Below, one piece after another: positions 8,221-16,850 of a DNA stretch of 64,000 nucleotides (positions within the stretch are counted from its first letter, which is position 1; every line of letters starts with the position of its first letter). The stretch is taken from NCBI GenBank assembly GCA_035461905.1, contig DATHUV010000137.1:1-64000 (forward strand). The letters are read 5' to 3'. The stretch comes from SZUA-442 sp035461905. Lineage in GTDB: Bacteria; Actinomycetota; Acidimicrobiia; Spongiisociales; UBA5794. A model generated the notes under the pieces. The model was given only the letters and a program-made list of their open reading frames with translations. It searched no databases and was not told where the DNA came from. Made by a program: the position numbers and the translations under genes.

Positions 8221-9210
8221 ATGAGATTCGGAGCATTCATCCCGCAGGGCTGGCGACTTGACCTCGCCGGCATTCCCGTGTCCGAGCAGTGGTCGACCAT
8301 GCAGCGTGTCGCCTGGCAGGCCGAGCAACTCGGCTACGACTCGATCTGGGTCTACGACCATTTCCACACGGTCCCGATACCGACCCAGGAACCGACGTAT
8401 GAGGCGTGGACCCTCATGGCGGCACTGGCAACGGTGACCGAGCGAGTGCGGTTGGGGCAGATGTGCACATGCAACGGATATCGGTCGCCCACCTACCTCG
8501 CCAAGGTGGCGGCATCCATCGACGTGATCTCCAACGGACGCGTCGAGATGGGCATCGGAGGTGGCTGGTACGAGCACGAGTACCTCGCATACGGGTATCC
8601 GTTCCCCAAACCATCCGTTCGCCTCGGTGAGCTCGACGAAGCCGTCCAGATCATGCGGTCGATGTGGGCGGATGAAACGACGACCTTCGAGGGAGAGCAC
8701 TACACGGTCGCGGGTGCGATCTGCCAGCCGAAGCCCGTTCAGGCCGCCTCGATCCCGTTGTGGATCGCCGGTGGGGGAGAGCAGCTGACCCTGCGGACGG
8801 CCGCCCGATATGCGGACTTCACGAACTTCGGTGAGTCGGTCGAGAACTTCGAACACAAGTCGTCCGTGCTGGAACGCCACTGCGAGGCAGAGGGACGCGA
8901 CTTCGGCGAGATCACACGTTCGACGAACTTCAACGTGGTGATCGGCGAGACGGACGCCGACGTGCGCCAGAAGATGGATGCCCTCTCGGAGCGGTTCGAG
9001 TCCGTCGAGTCCGTCGATGGCCAGCGGACGCTTGCACGGTGGTTCGAAGGCCCCGGCTCAGCTGTCGGCACGCCGGAAGCCGTCATCGAGAAGATCGCGT
9101 CGTTCAAGGACGCCGGCATGGCCTATGCGATCGCGTACTTCCCGGACGCCGCGTACGACCCGACATCCCTCGAGCTGTTCGCCCGTGAGGTCATGCCAGA
9201 ACTCAGGTGA
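8221..9210 (+). CDS. F420-dependent LLM-class oxidoreductase
   Basis: 329-residue luciferase-like (TIM-barrel) oxidoreductase. MRFGAFIPQG at the start, WVYDHFHT, VRLGQMCTCNGYRSP and GIGGGWYEHEYLAYGYPFP are family landmarks seen in F420-dependent members. It probably uses reduced F420 or FMN to reduce or oxidise a small organic substrate. The presence of cofG and cofH in this window shows that the cell makes the F420 precursor. It has its own leaderless promoter and is not obviously part of the beta-oxidation operon before it. It converges on isocitrate lyase with 14 bases between. Confidence 0.82.
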   Translation: MRFGAFIPQGWRLDLAGIPVSEQWSTMQRVAWQAEQLGYDSIWVYDHFHTVPIPTQEPTYEAWTLMAALATVTERVRLGQMCTCNGYRSPTYLAKVAASIDVISNGRVEMGIGGGWYEHEYLAYGYPFPKPSVRLGELDEAVQIMRSMWADETTTFEGEHYTVAGAICQPKPVQAASIPLWIAGGGEQLTLRTAARYADFTNFGESVENFEHKSSVLERHCEAEGRDFGEITRSTNFNVVIGETDADVRQKMDALSERFESVESVDGQRTLARWFEGPGSAVGTPEAVIEKIASFKDAGMAYAIAYFPDAAYDPTSLELFAREVMPELR

Positions 9211-9224
9211 GGGGCCTTCTCCCG

Positions 9225-10553
9225 TCAGCCGTTGCCGTCGTAGAACTGGTCTTCCTCGGTCGATCCCTCGAGCGCGAGGGTCGAGGACATGCCACCCGTG
9301 ACGACCTGGCTGACCTGGTCGAAGTACCCTGCACCGACCTCGCGCTGGTGGCGGGTCGCCGTGTAGCCGGCCTTCTCCATGGCGAATTCCGACTCCTGGA
9401 GCTCCACGTAGGCCTCCATGCCTCGCTCGACGTACCCGCGGGCGAGGTCGAACATGGTGGCGTTGAGGGCATGGAATCCTGCGAGCGTGATGAACTGGAA
9501 GCGATAGCCGAGGGCACCGAGCTCCTTCTGGAACGTTGCGATCGCGGCGTCGTCGAGGTGGCGCTTCCAGTTGAACGAAGGCGAGCAGTTGTAGGCCAGC
9601 ATCTTGCCGGGGAACTCGGCGTGCATGGCTTCGGCGAATCGGGCTGCCTCGTCCAGGTCGGGCGTCGACGTCTCGCACCACACGAGGTCGGCGTACGGTG
9701 CGTAGGCAAGACCCCTCGAGATCGCAGCCTCCATCGAGTTGTCCACCGTGTAGAAGCCCTCGGCCGTGCGCTCACCGGTGGTGAATGCGCGGTCGCGCTC
9801 GTCGACGTCGGTCGTGAGCAACGTCGCACCGAGTGAGTCGGTGCGAGCGACGATCAGGGTCGGAACCCCCATGACATCTGCGGCGAGGCGAGCAGCCTTG
9901 AGCGCCCGCACGTGCTGGGCCGTCGGGATGAGGACCTTGCCTCCCATGTGCCCGCATTTCTTCTCGGATGAGAGCTGGTCCTCGAGGTGGACTGCGGCCG
10001 CTCCGGCAGCGATGAAGGATTTCGTGATCTCGAAGACGTTGAGCGCTCCACCGAAGCCTGACTCCGCGTCCGCCACGATCGGGACGAACCAGTCTGTCGA
10101 CGTTCCACCCTCGGACCATTCGATCTCATCTGCTCGTCGGAGGGCGTTGTTGATCCGGCGCACGAGTGAGGGCGCCGAGTTCGCTGGGTACAGCGACTGA
10201 TCCGGATAGACGGAATCGGCAAGGTTGGCGTCGGCGGCCACCTGCCAGCCAGACAGGTAGATCGCCTTCAGCCCCGCTCTGGCCATCTGAACGGCCTGGC
10301 CACCTGTCATCGCGCCGAGGGCGTGCACGTAGTCCTCGTCGCGCAGGAGCCGCCAGAGCTTGTCGGCCATGGCCCTGGCGAGGGTGTGCTCCTCCACCAG
10401 GGAACCCTGGAGGCGGACGACATCCTCTGCGCTGTAGTCCCTCACGACATCCTTCCATCGGCTGTCGGTCTCCCAATCGCGCCTGATCTTCTCCGCGCGT
10501 CGTTGGATGTCGTGTTCGTTCGTCATGGGTGCTCCCGTCTGTGTCTGTGTCAT
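9225..10553 (-). CDS. aceA: Isocitrate lyase
   Basis: 442-residue isocitrate lyase, first enzyme of the glyoxylate shunt (isocitrate to glyoxylate plus succinate). The active-site loop KKCGHMGG is present with catalytic Cys200, and VADAESGFGG and the long C-terminal helices match the shorter actinobacterial type of about 430 residues. The first ATG overlaps the malate synthase stop as ATGA. A second ATG at 10526 preceded by GGGAG is an equally good start and would remove nine residues. It forms a two-gene operon with aceB, opposite to the RamB-like regulator. Confidence 0.95.
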   Translation of the reverse strand: MTQTQTGAPMTNEHDIQRRAEKIRRDWETDSRWKDVVRDYSAEDVVRLQGSLVEEHTLARAMADKLWRLLRDEDYVHALGAMTGGQAVQMARAGLKAIYLSGWQVAADANLADSVYPDQSLYPANSAPSLVRRINNALRRADEIEWSEGGTSTDWFVPIVADAESGFGGALNVFEITKSFIAAGAAAVHLEDQLSSEKKCGHMGGKVLIPTAQHVRALKAARLAADVMGVPTLIVARTDSLGATLLTTDVDERDRAFTTGERTAEGFYTVDNSMEAAISRGLAYAPYADLVWCETSTPDLDEAARFAEAMHAEFPGKMLAYNCSPSFNWKRHLDDAAIATFQKELGALGYRFQFITLAGFHALNATMFDLARGYVERGMEAYVELQESEFAMEKAGYTATRHQREVGAGYFDQVSQVVTGGMSSTLALEGSTEEDQFYDGNG

Positions 10554-12139
10554 CGTTCAAGGATCTCGTATGCGGGGATGGTGAGGAAGTCGGGGAAATC
10601 GGTGGAGAGGGCGACCTGCTCGAACAGGTCGCGCGCCTCCTCGAAGCGTCCTGCATCGAACGCGTCGTGTCCGAGCTCGGACCGGAGGCGGTCTGACTCC
10701 TCGTCGGCGATCTTCCCGATGTAGGAGGCGGTGATGTCCTCCCCCTCGACGGTTCGAGCACCGGACCGGACCCATTGCCATACCTGTGACCGGGATATCT
10801 CAGCGGTGGCTGCATCCTCCATCAGGTTGTAGATCGCAGCGGCACCCGTGCCTCGCAACCAGGACGCCAGATACTGGACGGCCACATCGACGTTCTGGCG
10901 AACGCCAGCCTCGGTGATCGTCCCACCCGGTACGTCGAACGCGAGGAGGTCGGAGGCCACGACGTTGACGTCGTCGCGGAGCCTCTCGATCTGGTTCGGG
11001 CGGTCACCGAGGACCTCGTCGAATACCTCTGTCGCCACGGGTACCAGATCGGGATGGGCGACCCACGTACCGTCGCATCCGTCGCCCGCCTCGCGCATCT
11101 TGTCTGCACGGACCTTGGAGAGGGCGGTCCGGTTGACCTCTTCGTCCGTACGAGATGGGATGAACGCCGCCATGCCTCCCATCGCGTGGGCGCCGCGACG
11201 ATGGCACGTTGCAACGAGGAGCTCGGTGTACGCACGCATGAACGGCACCGTCATCGCGATCTGGGAGCGATCCGGGAGCGTGAACCCCTCGCGATTGCGG
11301 TGCTTCTTGATCACGGAGAAGATGTAATCCCAACGACCGGCGTTCAGGCCCGCGGAGTGGCTGCGAAGCTCGAAGAGGATCTCCTCCATCTCGAAGGCAG
11401 CGGGAATGGTTTCGATGAGGACGGTCGCACGAATCGTCCCCGTGGGGATGTCGAGCGCGTCCTGGGCCGTCACGAACACGTCGTTCCACAATCTCGCCTC
11501 GAGGTGGGACTCGAGCTTCGGGAGGTAGAAGTACGGGCCGGATCCACGCCTCAGCAACTCGTGTGCGTTGTGGAACAGGTACAGGCCGAAGTCGAACAGG
11601 GAGGCAGAGACCGGCTGCCCGTCGACCGTGACGTGTCGTTCGACGAGGTGCCAACCGCGGGGTCTCACCATGAGCGTCGCCGGTCGGTCTCCCAGCTCAT
11701 ACCGCTTTCCGGTATCTGCTGTGAAGTCGACGTCCCGGCGGATGGCGTCCCTCAGGTTCACGTGTCCCTCGACCACGTTCGACCATGTCGGTGAGTTCGA
11801 GTCCTCGAAGTCCGCCATGAAGACGCGGGCACCGGAGTTCAAGGCGTTGATGACCATCTTGCGATCCGTCGGGCCCGTGATCTCACACCGGCGATCGGCG
11901 AGGTCCCCAGGAGGGGAGGCGACCCTCCACGAGCCGTACCGAATCTCGGCGGTCGATGTCAGGAACCCGAACGTGTCCCCTTCATCGATTCGGCGTTGGC
12001 GCTCGTGGCGAGCGGCGAGGAGCGAACGTCGTCGTTCGTCGAAGCGCGCATGGAGCATCCCGACGAACGCAAGCGCCTCCGGAGTCAGGATTGCGTCGGC
12101 GTCGGTCGCTGGAGAATGCGCACATTCGATGTTCGGCAC
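10550..12139 (-). CDS. aceB: Malate synthase A
   Basis: 529-residue malate synthase of the A type (glyoxylate plus acetyl-CoA to malate). MVRPRGWHLVERH, DFEDSNSPTW and ATVLIETIPAAFEMEEILFE carry the family's active-site regions. The GTG at 12139 was chosen because GAGAGGA precedes it and because a TATAGT -10 at 12185-12180 gives a leader of about 34 bases; the upstream ATG at 12175 would sit too close to that -10. The resulting length is normal for the family. It is followed by aceA with an ATGA overlap and is divergent from the RamB-like gene. Confidence 0.93.
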   Translation of the reverse strand: MPNIECAHSPATDADAILTPEALAFVGMLHARFDERRRSLLAARHERQRRIDEGDTFGFLTSTAEIRYGSWRVASPPGDLADRRCEITGPTDRKMVINALNSGARVFMADFEDSNSPTWSNVVEGHVNLRDAIRRDVDFTADTGKRYELGDRPATLMVRPRGWHLVERHVTVDGQPVSASLFDFGLYLFHNAHELLRRGSGPYFYLPKLESHLEARLWNDVFVTAQDALDIPTGTIRATVLIETIPAAFEMEEILFELRSHSAGLNAGRWDYIFSVIKKHRNREGFTLPDRSQIAMTVPFMRAYTELLVATCHRRGAHAMGGMAAFIPSRTDEEVNRTALSKVRADKMREAGDGCDGTWVAHPDLVPVATEVFDEVLGDRPNQIERLRDDVNVVASDLLAFDVPGGTITEAGVRQNVDVAVQYLASWLRGTGAAAIYNLMEDAATAEISRSQVWQWVRSGARTVEGEDITASYIGKIADEESDRLRSELGHDAFDAGRFEEARDLFEQVALSTDFPDFLTIPAYEILER

Positions 12140-12252
12140 GAGTTCCTCTCGTTGGGAGCCATTAGGAAACGGCATACTTACTATAACCGCAACACCACAA
12201 GGCAATAACAAATGCTACTCTTTCGCCATTCGAGAGATAGGGTCCGCATTCG
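12140..12252. promoter_or_regulatory. Divergent aceB / ramB promoter region
   Basis: This short AT-rich gap contains TATAGT (12185-12180, minus) as the likely aceB -10, and TAGGGT (12238-12243, plus) nine bases before the regulator start. A RamB-type regulator would be expected to bind here. I do not see a clear copy of the TTTGCAAA core known for corynebacterial RamB. Confidence 0.55.
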
Positions 12253-13695
12253 ATGATCGATTCACTGATGTTCGGGCACCGTGTGCGCCACTACCGCAAG
12301 CGTGCCGGCATGACCCTCGACGACCTCGGTGCACGCGTCGGCAAGCCTGCGCCGTACCTGTCGCTGCTCGAGAACGGCAAGAAGGAGCCGAAGCTCGGCC
12401 TCATCAACGAACTGTCCCGCGCGCTCGGTGTCGAGGTGTCAGACCTCCTCGCCCAGGAGCCACCGTCGCGTCGGGCGGCACTCGAGGTGGCGATCGAGAA
12501 GGCACAGCGTGACCGGGCGTACCAGGACCTCTCGCTCCCGTACCTCAAGCCCTCGAGCCGGGTGCCCGACGTCGCCCTCGAGCACATCGTGAGGCTGTAC
12601 GACGAGATGCGGGGCAGGGATGGTGTGTCGTCATTCACGAGGGACGAGGCCAGGGCGGTCAACGCCCAGCTCCGCGCCGAGATGACCGACAAGGGCAACT
12701 ACTTCCCTGACATCGAGCGGATAGCCAGCGAAGCGGTCGACGCCGTCGGGTTCTCCGGGCAGGGGGCGATGTCCAAGGGAGACCTCAATGCCCTGGCGGA
12801 GCTGTTCGGGTTCAGGGTCATCCGTACACCTGAGGTGCCGGCATCGGTGCGGTCGGTGACCGACACGCGCAACGGCAGGATCTACGTCCACGGACGCGAC
12901 AGCTTCGACTCCAAACAGTCCAGATCCGTGATCCTCCAGACACTTGGCCACTTCGCCCTCGAGCACTCCGAACCTCGTGACTTCGGTGAGTTCCTCCGGC
13001 AGCGGGTCGAGGCGAACTACTTCGCAGGAGCGGTCCTCGTTCCCGAGAAGGCGTCGATCCCGTTCCTCGTCGCGGCGAAGGCTGATCGGAACCTCTCGGT
13101 CGAGGACCTCAAGGACCGCTTCTTCGTTTCGTACGAGATGGCAGGGCACCGGTTCACCAACCTGGCCACCAAACATCTCGACCTCAGAACCCACTTCGTG
13201 CGCTCGGATGACCAGGGCATCATCTGGAAGGCGTATGAGAACAACGGTGTCCCCTTCCCGAGGAACTCGGCCGGAGCGATCGAGGGCCAACGGCTCTGCC
13301 GTGAATGGGGAACTCGCCAGGCGTTCCTGTCGGACGCCCGCTACACGATCCACTATCAGTACACCGACACAGCGCACGGCACCTTCTGGTGTGCAACCTT
13401 CGTTGAGACGTCGAGGGAACCTGCGTCCGCGATCACCGTGGGCGTGCGATTCGAGGACTCGAAGTGGTTCCGAGGATGGAACACGGAGCGCCGATCGGTG
13501 TCCGGATGTCCCGATGGCGACTGCTGCAGGCGTGTATCGGAGGAGATGGCGACACATTGGAACGGCTTCGCGCGTCCGTCCGTGAAGCCGAACTCCCACG
13601 TCCTCGCCGCAATGCCGGTGGAGACGATCCCCGGTGTCGACATGGTGGAGATCTACGAGTTCCTCTCCAAGCAGGAGCACGAGGCGTACGGCTGA
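12253..13695 (+). CDS. ramB: RamB/ScfR-family regulator of acetate metabolism
   Basis: 480-residue regulator. Residues about 7-68 are a Cro/CI-type helix-turn-helix (MTLDDLGARVGKPAPYLSLL). The middle matches the ImmA/IrrE-like domain of the short-chain fatty acyl regulator group, but the metalloprotease HExxH motif is replaced by GHFALEH, so it should not be a protease. The C-terminal part, with clustered cysteines (SGCPDGDCCRR), corresponds to the sensor region of RamB. In corynebacteria and mycobacteria RamB controls isocitrate lyase and malate synthase in response to carbon source. Its divergent position next to aceBA makes the same role here very likely. Confidence 0.88.
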   Translation: MIDSLMFGHRVRHYRKRAGMTLDDLGARVGKPAPYLSLLENGKKEPKLGLINELSRALGVEVSDLLAQEPPSRRAALEVAIEKAQRDRAYQDLSLPYLKPSSRVPDVALEHIVRLYDEMRGRDGVSSFTRDEARAVNAQLRAEMTDKGNYFPDIERIASEAVDAVGFSGQGAMSKGDLNALAELFGFRVIRTPEVPASVRSVTDTRNGRIYVHGRDSFDSKQSRSVILQTLGHFALEHSEPRDFGEFLRQRVEANYFAGAVLVPEKASIPFLVAAKADRNLSVEDLKDRFFVSYEMAGHRFTNLATKHLDLRTHFVRSDDQGIIWKAYENNGVPFPRNSAGAIEGQRLCREWGTRQAFLSDARYTIHYQYTDTAHGTFWCATFVETSREPASAITVGVRFEDSKWFRGWNTERRSVSGCPDGDCCRRVSEEMATHWNGFARPSVKPNSHVLAAMPVETIPGVDMVEIYEFLSKQEHEAYG

Positions 13696-13792
13696 CCAGT
13701 GTTGTGAGTTCAGATGCCTGCTTGACTTGGGTCATGGCTCCTTCGGACACCGCCGGGATCGGCTCCTCCACGCCCGCCGAAGGCCCTCAGTG

Positions 13793-15055
13793 ATGCGAGC
13801 GTTCCATCGCCTGTCGGTCGCCATCGCGCTCGGCGCCATCGTCGTTGCGGGGTGCTCGGATGCCTCGGTTGCCCCCACGTCGAGCGCTCCCGTCCTGTCC
13901 ACGACCACGACGGCGACCACTACGATCACGACTCCGTCGGAGACGACGACCACCACGGTTCCGGATGCCACGACGTCGACGTCGATCGCGCCGGTGCCCC
14001 TCGTTCCGCTCGATGAGCTCGACCTCGAGCTCGTATTGGTCGCCGACGGCTTCGACGCGCCCGTTCTCCTCGTCGCCGATCCCGACGGTGGGCCGGACAT
14101 CGTCGTGGAACAGCCCGGTCGCGTCGTGCGCGCCGACGATGGCCGCGACGTGCTCGTGGACCTTTCCGCCGACGTCGTGTTCGGCGGTGAACAGGGCCTC
14201 CTCGGTCTCGCATACCACCCGGAGTTCGCGACGAATCGGCTCGCCTATGTCGCGTATGTCGGCGAAGGGCCAACCAGCATCATCGAGGAGTTCATTGTCG
14301 GTGACGGGGGAGTGTTCGACACCTCGACCCGGAAGGTCGTGCTGTCGATCGACCAGCCCGCACCGAACCACAATGGCGGGATGATCGCCTTCGGGCCCGA
14401 CGGGTACCTCTTCGTTGGTATGGGTGACGGCGGAGGGTCGAACGACCGGTTCGACCAGGCCCAACGACCAGAGACCCTCCTCGGCGCGATGCTGCGCATC
14501 GCGGTCGGCCTCGACGGGATCGAGAGATACGCGATCCCTCCGGACAATCCGTTCGTCGACGGAGTGGACGGTGCACCAGAGGTGTGGGCCATAGGCCTGC
14601 GCAACCCGTGGCGGTTCGCGTTCGACGGTCAGGACCTGTGGATCGCCGATGTCGGTCAGGGCGAGGTCGAGGAGATCAACCTCGTCGCCGCCACAGAGGG
14701 CGGCCTCAACTACGGTTGGCCGATCATGGAAGGAACCAGGTGTTTCAGGAGCACGCCGTGCACCACGGAGGGGCTGACGATGCCGATCACCGAGTATGGC
14801 CACGGTGAGGGGTGCTCGGTGACGGGCGGTGTCGTGTACCGCGGGTCCGCGATCCCTGAACTCGACGGCCACTTCTTCTACTCGGACTACTGCAGCGGAT
14901 TCATCCGTAGCTACGAACCGGACGTCGGCGGCAACGATTGGACCGAGAGGGTCGGCAGGGTGCCTGCCGTGTCGGCTTTCGGAACCGGCGGGGACGGTGA
15001 GGTGTACGTCGTTTCGCGCGACGGGGCCATCCTGCGACTGGAGCGCCAGCCGTGA
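13793..15055 (+). CDS. PQQ-dependent sugar dehydrogenase-like lipoprotein
   Basis: 420-residue lipoprotein. The signal ends in lipobox VVAGC (Cys21), followed by a Thr-rich linker to about residue 62. The rest is the six-bladed propeller of soluble aldose sugar dehydrogenases: GEQGLLGLAYHPEF, HNGGMIAFGPDGYLFVGMGD and GLRNPWRFAFD are characteristic. It should oxidise sugars at the cell surface with PQQ, although many members of this family remain untested. The ATG at 13793 gives a proper signal peptide; no strong ribosome site is seen. It overlaps the ribokinase start (GTGA) and so probably heads a four-gene unit. Two nested inverted repeats (13740-13783) lie just upstream. Confidence 0.8.
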   Translation: MRAFHRLSVAIALGAIVVAGCSDASVAPTSSAPVLSTTTTATTTITTPSETTTTTVPDATTSTSIAPVPLVPLDELDLELVLVADGFDAPVLLVADPDGGPDIVVEQPGRVVRADDGRDVLVDLSADVVFGGEQGLLGLAYHPEFATNRLAYVAYVGEGPTSIIEEFIVGDGGVFDTSTRKVVLSIDQPAPNHNGGMIAFGPDGYLFVGMGDGGGSNDRFDQAQRPETLLGAMLRIAVGLDGIERYAIPPDNPFVDGVDGAPEVWAIGLRNPWRFAFDGQDLWIADVGQGEVEEINLVAATEGGLNYGWPIMEGTRCFRSTPCTTEGLTMPITEYGHGEGCSVTGGVVYRGSAIPELDGHFFYSDYCSGFIRSYEPDVGGNDWTERVGRVPAVSAFGTGGDGEVYVVSRDGAILRLERQP

Positions 15056-15921
15056 TCGTTGTGGCCGGCTCCGTGAACCTCGACACCGTTGCGACGGTGG
15101 AGGACCACCCCCGTCCCGGCGAGACGGTGCTCGCATCGTCGCACCTGACGTCACACGGTGGCAAGGGTGCGAACCAGGCTGTCGCCGCGGCGCGGCTGGG
15201 GGCGACCGTGCGGTTCGTCGGTGCGGTGGGCGATGATGCAGCGGGGGAGTCACTCGCCGACGAGCTCGGGCGCGAGGGCATCGACACCGACCTCGTCCGT
15301 CGAGTCCATGGGCCGTCCGGTGTCGCCCTGGTGACGGTCGACCGCCGCGGTGAGAACACGATCGTCGTCGGGCGCGGCGCGAACGCCCATGTCCGCATCG
15401 ACGCGGACGAGCGTGCAGTCCTGGGGGAAGCGGATGTCGTCCTCTGCCAGCTCGAGATCCCGATGGAAGCCGTGACCGCTGCCGCAGAGGCGTCGCGTGG
15501 CGTGTTCATCCTGAATGCCGCCCCGGCAAGAGCGGTACCGTCCACGACGCTCGGCCTCGTGGATGTCCTTGTCGTGAACCAACACGAGCTCGTAGCCCTT
15601 GCGGGGTCGCCCGAGCCTTCTGCGGCGCGCAACCTCGGTGTTCCGACGGTCGTCGTGACACTCGGAGCGAGGGGTGCTCAGATCATCACAGGGTCCGACG
15701 TCGGCTTCGTTCGTGCCCCTGTGGTGGAGGCGCGTGACACGACGGGGGCGGGGGACACGTTCTGCGGCGCGTTCGCGGCGTCGCTCGACGAGGGACTGGA
15801 CGTATTCGAGGCCACAGCCCGCGGTGTTGTGGCAGGATCGCTCGCAACCACCGGAGTCGGAGCGCGTACCGCGATGCCGGGTCGCGATCGCCTCCTTCGA
15901 GCATTGGAGAACCAACGTTGA
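15052..15921 (+). CDS. rbsK: Ribokinase (PfkB family)
   Basis: 289-residue sugar kinase. GGKGANQ at residues 36-42 is the substrate-binding signature of ribokinase and DTTGAGDTFCGAF near 232-244, with catalytic Asp235 or its neighbour, is the ATP-side PfkB signature. It phosphorylates ribose to ribose 5-phosphate. It overlaps the gene before (GTGA) and the nucleoside hydrolase after (TTGA). The pairing is metabolically sensible: the hydrolase releases ribose from nucleosides and this kinase brings it into the pentose phosphate pathway. Confidence 0.88.
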   Translation: MIVVAGSVNLDTVATVEDHPRPGETVLASSHLTSHGGKGANQAVAAARLGATVRFVGAVGDDAAGESLADELGREGIDTDLVRRVHGPSGVALVTVDRRGENTIVVGRGANAHVRIDADERAVLGEADVVLCQLEIPMEAVTAAAEASRGVFILNAAPARAVPSTTLGLVDVLVVNQHELVALAGSPEPSAARNLGVPTVVVTLGARGAQIITGSDVGFVRAPVVEARDTTGAGDTFCGAFAASLDEGLDVFEATARGVVAGSLATTGVGARTAMPGRDRLLRALENQR

Positions 15922-16850
15922 GCGGACGTCCCATCATCATCGACACGGATCCCGGGCAGGACGATGCGCTGGCGATCCTGCTCGCGGTCGCTTCTCCGGA
16001 GGTCGAAGTCCTCGCCATCACCACCGTTGCGGGGAACGTCCCCCAACCACTCGTGACACGGAACGCGCTGGCCCTCCTGACCCTCACCGGCCGTACGGAC
16101 ATACCGGTGTATCGCGGCTGCGAGCGGCCCCTCCTGCGCAAGCTCTACACCGCCGAGTACGTGCACGGTCCGACGGGCGTCGACGGGGCGGACCTCCCGG
16201 AGCCGACCGTCGATGCTGGTCATGGGCACGGTGTGGATCGGATCATCGAGCTCTGCATGGACTCGGGCGATCGCCCTGTGACCCTGTGTCCCCTGGGGCC
16301 ACTGACGAACATCGGCATGGCGATCGCCAAGGAACCTCGCATTGCCGAACGCATCGCCGAGATCGTGTGGATGGGCGGGGCATTCGTCGAGGCGGGGAAC
16401 ACGACCCCCCTCGCCGAGTTCAACGCGTACGTCGATCCCCACGCGGCACATATCGTGTTCAGCTCGGGCGTGCCCCTGACGATCTTCCCGCTCGACGTCA
16501 CCCACCGGGCCTTGATGACAGCGCACTCGATCGAGGCGCTCGCGGCGTACGACACGCCCGTGGCCCTCGCTGCTGCGGGAATGGTCAGGTTCTATGAGCG
16601 GCACGACATCGACAAGTACGACATCCCGGGTGCCCCGATGCACGATCCGTGCGTGATCGCATACCTGATCGACCCTTCGTTGTTCACGGGCACCCGTCAA
16701 CCGGTCGCCGTCGATCATGAGCATGAAGCGTCGATCGGGAACACAACGTTCGCGCCCGATGCCGATGGAGGACACGACGTGCTCGTCATGCGGGACGTCG
16801 ATGCGGACCGGTTCTTCGAGTTGCTCGTGTCGCGTATCGGTTCGTTGTGA
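15918..16850 (+). CDS. Inosine/uridine-type nucleoside hydrolase
   Basis: 310-residue nucleoside hydrolase. The calcium-binding aspartate cluster DTDPGQDD is at residues 9-16, and NAYVDPHAAHIVF and the late MHDPCVIAYLID with the final metal ligand are in place. The enzyme cleaves the N-glycosidic bond of ribonucleosides to base and ribose. It starts with TTG inside the ribokinase stop codon and overlaps the racemase start as GTGA. Base preference (inosine, uridine, cytidine) cannot be predicted reliably. Confidence 0.9.
   Translation: MSGRPIIIDTDPGQDDALAILLAVASPEVEVLAITTVAGNVPQPLVTRNALALLTLTGRTDIPVYRGCERPLLRKLYTAEYVHGPTGVDGADLPEPTVDAGHGHGVDRIIELCMDSGDRPVTLCPLGPLTNIGMAIAKEPRIAERIAEIVWMGGAFVEAGNTTPLAEFNAYVDPHAAHIVFSSGVPLTIFPLDVTHRALMTAHSIEALAAYDTPVALAAAGMVRFYERHDIDKYDIPGAPMHDPCVIAYLIDPSLFTGTRQPVAVDHEHEASIGNTTFAPDADGGHDVLVMRDVDADRFFELLVSRIGSL

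Noticed and set aside
13740..13783. Nested inverted repeats CCTTCGG/CCGAAGG and GCCG-GGAT-CGGC before the sugar dehydrogenase gene
   Set aside because: They could be a terminator after ramB, but the outer arms are 30 bases apart and no U-tract follows, so no function is claimed.
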